From NCBI GenBank assembly GCA_002894685.1, contig NCRC01000002.1:124001-188000 (forward strand): DNA of 64,000 nucleotides. The letters are read 5' to 3'. A model generated the notes under the pieces. The model saw only the letters and a program-made list of their open reading frames with translations, was not told where the DNA came from and did no database searches. This document shows, in pieces, positions 9,877 to 17,070 of this stretch (position 1 is its first letter; each line of letters starts with the position of its first letter). This DNA comes from Salinivenus lutea. GTDB lineage: Bacteria; Bacteroidota; Rhodothermia; Rhodothermales; Salinibacteraceae. A program made the position numbers and the translations under genes.

Positions 9877-11166
9877 TTACGTGTCGAGGTGAGCCATTCC
9901 CTTCTGGCCGATGTCTCGGCGCAGGGTCTTTCCCTGGAACTGGATTCGATCGGCCCCTTCGTACGCCCGCTCCAGGGCCGCCGGCAGGTCGGCGCCCCGG
10001 GCCGTGACGCCCATCACCCGCCCCCCGTCCGTTACCAGCACCCCGTCGGGGCGGCGGCGCGTACCCGCGTGGATCACAGACACCTCGGGGAGGGCGTCCG
10101 CGTCGTCGATGCCCGTGATCTCCATGCCCGTGTCGTAGGCGACGGGGTAGCCGTCCGATGCCAACACCACACAGGCCGCCGCGCCCGGGGTCGTGCGGAG
10201 GGAGAACTGCCCGAAGTCCCCGCGGACCAGCCGGTCCAGGACCTCGACCAGATCCGTGTCCAGGAGCGGGAGGATGACCTGGGCTTCGGGGTCCCCAAAG
10301 CGACAGTTGTACTCTACGACCTTCGGCCCCTCGTCGGTGATCATGAGGCCGCAGTACAGAACGCCGCGGTAGGGCACCCCCTCCGCCCGCATGCCCTGCA
10401 GGGTGGGCTCAATGATGCGGCGGCAGACCTCCGTGAGCGCCGTCGCGTCCAGGAGGGGCGCCGGAGCGAAGGCCCCCATGCCCCCCGTATTCGGCCCGGT
10501 CCCGCCCTCCCCGATCGGTTTGTGATCCTGCGAGGGCGGGAGCAGCACGTAGTTCGTGCCATCGGTCAGGGCAAGCACGCTCACCTCCTCCCCCTCCATT
10601 TTCTCCTCAATCACCACCCGGTCGCCGGCGGCCCCGAAGGCCCGGTCGTCCACGATCTGATGGAGCGCGTCGTGCGCCGCCTCCACGCTCGAGCACACGA
10701 AGGCCCCCTTCCCGCCCGCCAACCCATCGGCCTTCACGACGATGGGCGCCCCCACGTCCTCAATGTACGCGGCGGCCGCCTCCCCCTCATCCGCCTCAAA
10801 GACGCGGAACGACGCCGTCGGAATATCGTGGCGGCTCATGAATTGATTGGCGAAGGCCTTGCTTCCCTCCAACCGGGCGGCCGCCTGCGTCGGCCCCACA
10901 ATCCGCAGCCCCTCCGCCTCAAATCGATCGACGATCCCGTCGACCAGCGGCTGCTCCGGCCCAACCACTGTCAGGTCCACGTCCCGCTCCGTGGCGAGGG
11001 CGAGGAGGCCTTCGAGGTCATCGGCCGCGACATCGACATTCGTGCCGCACTGGGCCGTCCCGGGATTGCCCGGGGCGATGAGAAACGTGTCGGTGTGGCG
11101 GCTTTTGGCGAGGGTCCGGGCGAGGGCGTGCTCGCGCCCTCCACTTCCGACCAGAAGGATTCGCAT
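9877..11166 (-). CDS. purD: Phosphoribosylamine-glycine ligase (GAR synthetase)
   Basis: Joins glycine to phosphoribosylamine with ATP, the second step of purine synthesis. The 429-residue ATP-grasp protein starts MRILLVGSGGREHALA, the universal PurD N-terminus. It has KADGLAGGKGAFVC, DHKPIGEGGTGPNTGGMGAF and EYNCRFGDPEAQ with the metal-binding Glu/Asn, all near their usual places. ATG 11166 is fixed by the conserved start, although the frame stays open upstream. The two downstream genes on the same strand encode an NHL protein and a giant outer-membrane protein, with 25- and 27-base gaps, an unusual partnership. No other pur gene is in the window. Confidence 0.97.
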   Translation of the reverse strand: MRILLVGSGGREHALARTLAKSRHTDTFLIAPGNPGTAQCGTNVDVAADDLEGLLALATERDVDLTVVGPEQPLVDGIVDRFEAEGLRIVGPTQAAARLEGSKAFANQFMSRHDIPTASFRVFEADEGEAAAAYIEDVGAPIVVKADGLAGGKGAFVCSSVEAAHDALHQIVDDRAFGAAGDRVVIEEKMEGEEVSVLALTDGTNYVLLPPSQDHKPIGEGGTGPNTGGMGAFAPAPLLDATALTEVCRRIIEPTLQGMRAEGVPYRGVLYCGLMITDEGPKVVEYNCRFGDPEAQVILPLLDTDLVEVLDRLVRGDFGQFSLRTTPGAAACVVLASDGYPVAYDTGMEITGIDDADALPEVSVIHAGTRRRPDGVLVTDGGRVMGVTARGADLPAALERAYEGADRIQFQGKTLRRDIGQKGMAHLDT

Positions 11167-11270
11167 AGGCTTTTCGCTGACGAAGCGTTCGTTGGCTGTT
11201 AATCTGTGGGCGGACGTCCGGGAAGTCGTTTCGGACGACGCTACCAAATGATAGGCGACACCGGACACGG

Positions 11271-12569
11271 ATGCACACACCTTGGTCCCGGCCTTCAATT
11301 TCTCACGGCACGGCTCCTCTCCAAAAACGGAGTCCCCTCCGGGTCGTCTTCCTGGTGGCGGTCCTGGTGGGCCTCCTGGGCAGCGTCCCTCCCGTCCAGG
11401 CACAGGGCTCGTTTCCGGGCAGCGGCACCACGCTGAACACAAATGTCCGCCTGTACCCGCTGGATGTGTGGGGGCCGCGCGTCGGGCCCGGGATCGGCGC
11501 CGGGCTCGTCGTGCACAACCTCGGCCGCCGCCACGCGCAGTGGCTCCTCACGGCCGCCCCCGCCCTCCACGAGCAGGTCGCCACCCTCTCGTTTGCGAGC
11601 GCACACCCTGGCACGGCCCGGCAATACGTGATCGCAACGGCCCGGGCCCTCCACACGGACCGACGCTGGTTCTACGGCCTCGGCCCGGCCGCCCCCCACG
11701 ACGCCCGGCTATCGTTTCGACAACGCACGGGCCGGGTCCACATTGGCGTCGGGCAGGCGGTGTGGGGCCGACGCCTGCACATTCGGCCCCACGTCACGCT
11801 GCAGCACGTTCGCACCACCGGCCGCACGGGCGACGCGTCCGCGTTGCCCCCTCGGAGCCAGCGGCACGCCGAGCGGCTGCGGGACACTGAGGTCCCCGGA
11901 GCTCAGCAGACGGGCGTCCGGGCCGGCGTGAGGATCCGGTACGAGACCCGGTCGTCCGGAGAACGCACCGGATCATCGGCCCAGGTGCAGGGGGAGTGGG
12001 ACCGATACGTAGATCTCAGCGGGGTTCCCCTCAGCTTCGACCAGCTCGACGTGAAGGTCCGCGGCTCCATTCCGCTGTCCAGCCGACACCGGCTTCTGCT
12101 GCGATCGAGCCTCGTGCGCACGTGGTCGCGTGACACCGCGCCGGTTCCGTTCTACCAGCGCCCCACGCTCGACGGCTCGATCGTGCCCGGCTGGGCGCGC
12201 AGTCGCTTCGTGGGGCATGACCGCCTCACCGCCACGGCCCGGTACGAGTTTCCCCTGATCGATACGACGCCCGTCTTCGCCCTCGACGGCCACCTCGGGG
12301 TGCACGCCGCCGGCATTTACGACGACCTCCCCGCTCAGTTCGAGCCGGTTCTCTCCTTCAAGGAGACCCTCTCGCCAGCGGCGTCTACGTACCCGCTCCG
12401 TCCGTCCGCGTCCGTCGGGCTCACGGTGCGTATGCCCATGCGTCCCCGAGCCACAGTGGATCTGGCCCTCGGGATGAGCCCCGAGGGGCTCTCGGCGATG
12501 CGCCTCACCATCGATCAGCCCCTCTCCCTCATCCGTCCGCCCCACCACACCTCGCGGTCACTCCGGTAG
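11271..12569 (+). CDS. Outer-membrane beta-barrel protein, Omp85/BamA-like C-terminal barrel suspected
   Basis: The 432-residue protein has a long N-terminal basic stretch and a signal peptide (VAVLVGLLGSVPPVQAQG, cleavage near residue 45). The rest is antiparallel beta in appearance. The block SSRHRLLLRSSLVRTWS, followed by PTLDGSIVPGWARSRFVGHDRLTATARYEFPL, has the order 'strand, glycine-rich turn, R-G-like loop, strand, aromatic end' seen in the last strands of Omp85-type surface antigens. I see no POTRA domains, so a stand-alone barrel is likely. It is divergent from purD (104 bases) and begins a short plus-strand group with the glycosyltransferase-like gene 24 bases on. The Omp85 link is inference. 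Confidence 0.6.
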   Translation: MHTPWSRPSISHGTAPLQKRSPLRVVFLVAVLVGLLGSVPPVQAQGSFPGSGTTLNTNVRLYPLDVWGPRVGPGIGAGLVVHNLGRRHAQWLLTAAPALHEQVATLSFASAHPGTARQYVIATARALHTDRRWFYGLGPAAPHDARLSFRQRTGRVHIGVGQAVWGRRLHIRPHVTLQHVRTTGRTGDASALPPRSQRHAERLRDTEVPGAQQTGVRAGVRIRYETRSSGERTGSSAQVQGEWDRYVDLSGVPLSFDQLDVKVRGSIPLSSRHRLLLRSSLVRTWSRDTAPVPFYQRPTLDGSIVPGWARSRFVGHDRLTATARYEFPLIDTTPVFALDGHLGVHAAGIYDDLPAQFEPVLSFKETLSPAASTYPLRPSASVGLTVRMPMRPRATVDLALGMSPEGLSAMRLTIDQPLSLIRPPHHTSRSLR

Positions 12570-12593
12570 GGGATCTGTTCATTCCCCTCGTCG

Positions 12594-13673
12594 GTGAAAG
12601 GATCTCTCGCTGCTTTCTCGACGCGTCCCGCCAATTCCGTGCCGACCAGTGTTCTTCTTTTGCTGAGCGCCGTTGTCGGCGTCTACATCCTGTTTGTGCT
12701 CGGCACCGCCGTGGCCTTCTTTCGCGCCCAACGCTCGGCCCCCTCGTCGAGCACACCGGAGGCCCCGTTCCTCTCCATCGTGATCCCGGCCTCCTCCGAC
12801 GCGTCCCTCGACGACCTTCTCGACCCCCTCCGAACGAGCGACTACCCCGCAGATCGCTACGAGGTGCTCGTCGCCACCCCCGACGAGACGGGCCGTTCTG
12901 CACCGCCGACGGCATCGTTCGCCGCGGACCGGGAGCCGTCCGTTCGGGTCATCGAGACTGACGCCTCCCCGGGCTCCGGTGCCGCATCCGAATCCATTGC
13001 GGACGACGCGTCGGGCGACGTCCGGGTCCGCCTCCCCCCACACGCCACGCTTTCCCCGGAGTGGCTCTCGGCCGTGGCCGCCCATGCCGGGCCCGACACC
13101 CGTCGACTGGCGACCGCCGTCACCTACGAGCACAACGACCGCTTTCTGCCGCGCCTCCAGGCCCTCGAGCAGGTTGGGCGCACGGCCGCAGCGGTCGGCG
13201 TTCGCCGCGGATTCGGCGGATCTACCCGGGACGGCCCTCCGTCCGGGGCGGACCCTCCCGCCGAGACCGTCTCCGCCACGGCCGCCCCGGAAGCACGGGT
13301 CCAACGCCCCGCGCCTGCTGCGTCCCTCGGGGCGTACGTGGAGGCCACGGCCCAGCGCTTCCGGCACACGGTCCGTCGGTCCGAACGCGGGGGCGCCTTC
13401 GCCGTCTCCCTCTACTGGCTGACCCACGCCCTCTTCCTGATCACGGGCACGGTGGCCGTCGCCCTTCCGGCCTGGCGCCAGCCCGTCCTCCTCGCCTTTC
13501 TGGCGAAGATGGGAGCCGACCTGGTGTTGGCCGTCCCGGCGGCCCGTCACTTCGGACAGCGCGGGTTGTTGCGATCCATCGTGCCCACCGAGCTGTTCCT
13601 GGTGCTGGCGGTGCCCGCCAGCGGACTCCTTGGTGCCTGGACCCACCTCCGCGACGCCCTTCGGTCTGACTAG
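12594..13673 (+). CDS. Membrane-bound GT2-like protein, probably degenerate
   Basis: The shape matches Bacteroidota family-2 glycosyltransferases: an N-terminal membrane helix (LLLLSAVVGVYILFVLG), a GT-A entry strand (APFLSIVIPAS), the middle phrase SPEWLSAVAAHAGPD, and two or three C-terminal membrane helices preceded by TAQRFRHTVRRSERGG, as in the Q/R-x-x-R-W region. The acidic TDADC-type motif that binds the nucleotide-sugar metal is missing; the aligned place reads RLPPHATLSPEWL. GTG 12594 is taken as start, and a GTG at 12639 just before the first helix is equally possible. The next gene, 12 bases on, is a polysaccharide deacetylase, so a role in surface glycan export or assembly is likely even if transfer activity is lost. 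Confidence 0.6.
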   Translation: MKGSLAAFSTRPANSVPTSVLLLLSAVVGVYILFVLGTAVAFFRAQRSAPSSSTPEAPFLSIVIPASSDASLDDLLDPLRTSDYPADRYEVLVATPDETGRSAPPTASFAADREPSVRVIETDASPGSGAASESIADDASGDVRVRLPPHATLSPEWLSAVAAHAGPDTRRLATAVTYEHNDRFLPRLQALEQVGRTAAAVGVRRGFGGSTRDGPPSGADPPAETVSATAAPEARVQRPAPAASLGAYVEATAQRFRHTVRRSERGGAFAVSLYWLTHALFLITGTVAVALPAWRQPVLLAFLAKMGADLVLAVPAARHFGQRGLLRSIVPTELFLVLAVPASGLLGAWTHLRDALRSD

Positions 13674-13685
13674 CCCGCGCCGTTC

Positions 13686-14333
13686 ATGCGCCTCCTCGTT
13701 CCCTACCTTGCGACGCACGGCCTCCGCCCGTTCCAGCGTTTCTTCCCGGACCTGCTGTGGCGGGTGGAGGCCCAGTCCCGCACCGCCTACCTCACATTCG
13801 ACGACGGGCCCACGACGGAGATGACGCGCACCTTGCTCGACCTCCTGGCGACGTACGAGGCCCGCGCAACCCACTTCCTTCTCGGCAGTCACGCCCGCCA
13901 GCACCCCGACCTCGTCCGGGCGATCGTCGAGGCCGGCCACCAAATCGGGAACCACACGTTCACCCATCCGGACCCCTGGCGCGTCTCCAGTGATTCTCTC
14001 CGCCGGGAGGTGAAGCGAACCACGTCGGTCCTGGAAGACCTTGCCGGCCGTCCGGTGCGCGCCCTCCGGCCCCCGTACGGCCATCCCACGGGCGCCCTGC
14101 GGCGCTGGTGTGCCGAGCATCGACAGCGCATGGTGATGTGGGACGTGATGCCCGGCGACTACCTCCAAACGGCCACCGCCCGCCGCGTCTCGCGGTTCGT
14201 CCTCCGGCACATCCGCCCGGGGTCTGTCATCGTGCTGCACGACAATCCGACGTGCGAGGAGGTGACTCCCCAGGCGCTGCGCACCATCCTGAACACCCTG
14301 ACCCCGCGGGGCTGGTCCTTCGACGCCCTCTGA
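13686..14333 (+). CDS. Polysaccharide deacetylase (NodB homology domain)
   Basis: A 215-residue carbohydrate esterase family 4 protein that removes acetyl groups from amino sugars of a polysaccharide or peptidoglycan. All five motifs are present: TFDDGP (residues 38-43), NHTFTH (about 93-98, the metal histidines), RPPYGHPTG (about 123), WDVMPGDY (about 151) and VLHDN (about 183). There is no clear signal peptide, only a moderately hydrophobic N-terminus, so it may act at the inner face or be membrane-tethered. It follows the GT2-like gene by 12 bases. It ends one base before the convergent gene at 14335, leaving no space for a terminator. Confidence 0.92.
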   Translation: MRLLVPYLATHGLRPFQRFFPDLLWRVEAQSRTAYLTFDDGPTTEMTRTLLDLLATYEARATHFLLGSHARQHPDLVRAIVEAGHQIGNHTFTHPDPWRVSSDSLRREVKRTTSVLEDLAGRPVRALRPPYGHPTGALRRWCAEHRQRMVMWDVMPGDYLQTATARRVSRFVLRHIRPGSVIVLHDNPTCEEVTPQALRTILNTLTPRGWSFDAL

Positions 14334-14334
14334 C

Positions 14335-14790
14335 CTACGAGCTGCCCTCCGGCACGGGCGTGCCCTGCAGGGCCTCCTCGTAGCGCTCCTCCCACGCCTC
14401 CAGGCTCTCCTCCGACAGGGTGTCGACTTCGTTCGCAATCTCCCGGATCGAGGTGCGAATGCCCTCCACCTCCCGTCGCAGGAGCTCCGGATCGTCGTCC
14501 TGCGGCAGGTACATGTCGATGGCGGTCAGGCGGTTTTTGATGACATCCGCCAGCATGGCCTGGATGTTCTGGATGGCCTGCCGCCGCACCTGCCGCTGGC
14601 GCCGGCGCACCCCCCAGAACAACACCCCGTGAAGGCTCCCCACCACCACGGCAATGATCGCTGTGATCCGCCAAAACTCCGTCCCCGACGGGCCCAGAAG
14701 CTCCGGAATGCCGAAGATCAGAATCAGGGCCGCCCCGCTCAGCCAGAGTTCGATGTGGTCGAGAAAGTTCTGCGGCAGACGATCCAGCAT
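14335..14790 (-). CDS. Small membrane protein with cytoplasmic coiled coil, function unknown
   Basis: The 151 residues hold two predicted membrane helices near the N-terminus (LWLSGAALILIFGIPELLG and WRITAIIAVVVGSLHGVLFW), then a long charged helical region. The stretch IQAMLADVIKNRLTAIDMYLP resembles the first helix of a histidine-kinase dimerisation domain, but Asp stands where the phosphorylated His would be. The C-terminus is Glu-rich coiled coil. ATG 14790 is used; an in-frame ATG at 14838 would add 16 residues before the hydrophobic part. It is convergent with the deacetylase gene, with one base between the stops. No function can be assigned. Confidence 0.65.
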   Translation of the reverse strand: MLDRLPQNFLDHIELWLSGAALILIFGIPELLGPSGTEFWRITAIIAVVVGSLHGVLFWGVRRRQRQVRRQAIQNIQAMLADVIKNRLTAIDMYLPQDDDPELLRREVEGIRTSIREIANEVDTLSEESLEAWEERYEEALQGTPVPEGSS

Positions 14791-14997
14791 GCGTGAAGGG
14801 GGCGATGGAAAATAATCTTGCCCCCACCAACGGACCATCGGTGAGAGGGTTTACACGGCCGAACACGAACCACGGGAACGGCTTCCTTGGCCCTCACCGT
14901 ACTACCTGATCCCTGACCTCCACGGAGGTCCGGGGGGAACACCGAAGCGCCCCCGGACTCTCCCTCCCGTCCTCTCTTTTCTCAAGCCTGTCGTTCT

Positions 14998-15354
14998 ATG
15001 GCGTCGTCCCGTCGGTTCCTTCACCCATCCAGCGGCCTCGCCATTCTGGGGCTCGACTGGCTGTTCTTCTCCGGAAACGTGCTGTCTCTTGGCCTCTCCA
15101 CCCCGGCCCTGGTCCTCGCCGGATTTGCGCTCGGCACCCTGGGCACCGGCGTCCTGCAGTCCCGGTACGGCGGCGACGGCCCGTGGATGAGCGTGGGCAA
15201 GGGCCTTCTGGGCGGCATCGCGGTGGGCATTCCGCTTCCGATTGTCGGGACGGCGGTGGGGGGCGCCATCCTTGCCCTCAGCGGCCTCGACCGCCGCGCC
15301 CTGCTGGGCCGGGACACCCCCGATTCGGATCGTACGGATTCTTCCTCGGCGTAA
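14998..15354 (+). CDS. Small hydrophobic membrane protein, function unknown
   Basis: The 118-residue protein has three hydrophobic segments: LAILGLDWLFFSGNVLSLG, ALVLAGFALGTLGTGVLQ and a glycine-rich GLLGGIAVGIPLPIVGTAVGGAI. It ends in an acidic Ser/Asp tail. The glycine zipper recalls small channel or stress membrane proteins, but no family is recognised. It stands alone on the plus strand: 207 bases separate it from the preceding divergent gene, and the stop is 39 bases from the convergent lipoprotein hydrolase gene. Confidence 0.6.
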   Translation: MASSRRFLHPSSGLAILGLDWLFFSGNVLSLGLSTPALVLAGFALGTLGTGVLQSRYGGDGPWMSVGKGLLGGIAVGIPLPIVGTAVGGAILALSGLDRRALLGRDTPDSDRTDSSSA

Positions 15355-15393
15355 CCCCTCCCGAGGGTTCCGCTCGCCCCGGCCGCCCTCTTC

Positions 15394-16260
15394 TCATCGA
15401 GTGCTTCCGTCCCTCGCACCGCGTTCGTTCGCCGTGGGCACCGCCCGGTTGAGAAGCGTCCGGTAGGCCTCCTGCACGGCCGGGGCGTCGTAGAGGCCGT
15501 TGTGGGTCCCCTCCTCCACAATGACGAGGTCCTTCTCGGACGACCCGGCCGCCTCGTGCAACTCGCGGGCCATGTCCGGATCCGTCACATTATCCTCCGC
15601 CCCCCCGATGGTGAGCAGGGGGACCTCAAGCGCCTGAACGCGCTCGCGGTTGCTTTCGCTGCGGAGCACCGGGTCCACGTCGACGCCCAGAAACAGGCGA
15701 ACGTACCACGGGATCAGGTGGCCCACCCAGTCGTCCACGGTGGTGGCCGGATTCTCGAGCACAACGCCCGCAACCGAGCGGTTCGCCGCCACGTGGGTGG
15801 CCAGAAAACTGCCGAGCGAGTGGCCCCACACCACCAGTCGGTCGGGGTCCACGCCGCGGGCCTCCACGAGATGGTCGTACATCGCAAGGGCGTCCGCACG
15901 AAACGCCTCCACACTGGGAGCCCCCTCGCTCCGCCCGTAGCCCCGGTAGTCCCAGAGGAGCGCGTTTGCCGACGGGCGGGTAAGGGCGCGGAGATAGCCG
16001 CGGGACTGGACGAGGTAAAAGCCATTGCCACCAAAGAAGAGGACGGTCGCCCGCGCATCCGGCTGCGAGAGATGCCACGCGTTCACGTCCACCGTGTCGG
16101 TTACCGCCACCGACGTGTCGCGCAACGCCACATCATCGAGGTCGAACGTCTCGGGCGTCACCGACGGCTTCGGGTAAAAAACGTCCTGCTCCCCAATCGT
16201 GATGGAGGAGCAGGACACCAGTACGACACTGGCGCAGAGAAGGCTCAGGAGGAGGCGCAT
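15394..16260 (-). CDS. Alpha/beta-hydrolase lipoprotein
   Basis: A 288-residue lipoprotein: signal peptide MRLLLSLLCASVVLVSC with a lipobox ending at Cys17, so it should be anchored to a membrane outside the cytosol. The hydrolase core has the oxyanion region LFFGGNGFY, DYRGYGRSEG, the nucleophile elbow VWGHSLGSF (Ser about 149), the acidic residue in GGAEDNVTDPD and the final His in EEGTHNGLYD. This set is that of BEM46/ABHD13-like serine hydrolases. The substrate is unknown. It is followed by convergent DNA; the gamma-carbonic anhydrase gene lies 95 bases upstream on the same strand. Confidence 0.88.
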   Translation of the reverse strand: MRLLLSLLCASVVLVSCSSITIGEQDVFYPKPSVTPETFDLDDVALRDTSVAVTDTVDVNAWHLSQPDARATVLFFGGNGFYLVQSRGYLRALTRPSANALLWDYRGYGRSEGAPSVEAFRADALAMYDHLVEARGVDPDRLVVWGHSLGSFLATHVAANRSVAGVVLENPATTVDDWVGHLIPWYVRLFLGVDVDPVLRSESNRERVQALEVPLLTIGGAEDNVTDPDMARELHEAAGSSEKDLVIVEEGTHNGLYDAPAVQEAYRTLLNRAVPTANERGARDGSTR

Positions 16261-16355
16261 GAGGAGGTGCGAATTGCGGAACGTGCATGTAGGTCAATCA
16301 GACGCGCCCGGACGCCCGACGTTGGCGGTTCGGTGCAATTCCCTCGTAATGCCCC

Positions 16356-16946
16356 TCACCGAGCGGGCGCGTCCGACGGGTCGTACCAGGGATTCGCATC
16401 CGGCTGCGCCCGGCCATCGTGCACAGCGCTGTACCGGACATAGTTGGCGGCCCCCTCCTGAATCGACGCCACCTCCTCCTCCGTCAGCTCCCGCACCACC
16501 TCGGCCGGCTGCCCCAGCACCAGGGACCGCGGCGGAATCTCGGTGTCCTTGGTGACGAGCGCCTGCGCCCCCACGATGCTGTGCCGCCCGATCTCCGCGT
16601 GATCGAGGATCGTCGCGCCCATGCCCACCAGCACCTCGTCGGCGATGGTGCAGCCATGAATAATGGCGCTGTGACCAATCGTCACGCGGGCCCCGATGCG
16701 GGTCGGCGCGGTGCCGTGCGTCACGTGGACGACGGTATGATCCTGCACGTTGGTCTCTTCCCCAATGTGGATCCAGTTGACATCGCCACGGAGCGTGCAG
16801 TGATGCCACACGCTCGCGTCCGTCTCCAGGGTCACATCGCCCACCACGACCGCCGTCTCGGCAATGTAGTTGGACTCGTCGTAGACCGGCTCGGTCCCGA
16901 GAAAGGAGTCAATCATACCGTTCGGCCGTCGGTTTCTGAAATCCAT
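16356..16946 (-). CDS. Gamma-class carbonic anhydrase / hexapeptide-repeat protein
   Basis: A left-handed beta-helix protein of 196 residues with hexapeptide repeats. VVGDVTLETDASVWHHCTLRGD, VQDHTVVHVTHG and VTIGHSAIIHGCTI hold the three metal-binding His positions of gamma-carbonic anhydrases (the PaaY/YrdA group). It probably binds Zn or Fe and either hydrates CO2 or is a related, inactive relative. ATG 16946 has a weak AGGA six bases upstream. ATG 16916 (MIDSFLG) aligns better with the family's usual first residue, so the start is open between the two. It lies downstream of mutS on the same strand as the neighbouring hydrolase gene. Confidence 0.88.
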   Translation of the reverse strand: MDFRNRRPNGMIDSFLGTEPVYDESNYIAETAVVVGDVTLETDASVWHHCTLRGDVNWIHIGEETNVQDHTVVHVTHGTAPTRIGARVTIGHSAIIHGCTIADEVLVGMGATILDHAEIGRHSIVGAQALVTKDTEIPPRSLVLGQPAEVVRELTEEEVASIQEGAANYVRYSAVHDGRAQPDANPWYDPSDAPAR

Positions 16947-17070
16947 GCGCGTCCTGCGGGCGGAAAAGCCCCGTGTCCGCTGGGTCGAGGCCCCGTCCCC
17001 TGAGCGACCGGTCGACAGGGGCCACACGGACCCTTGTCGTTTTTCTCCCACCGCTTTACGAGGACGGGCG

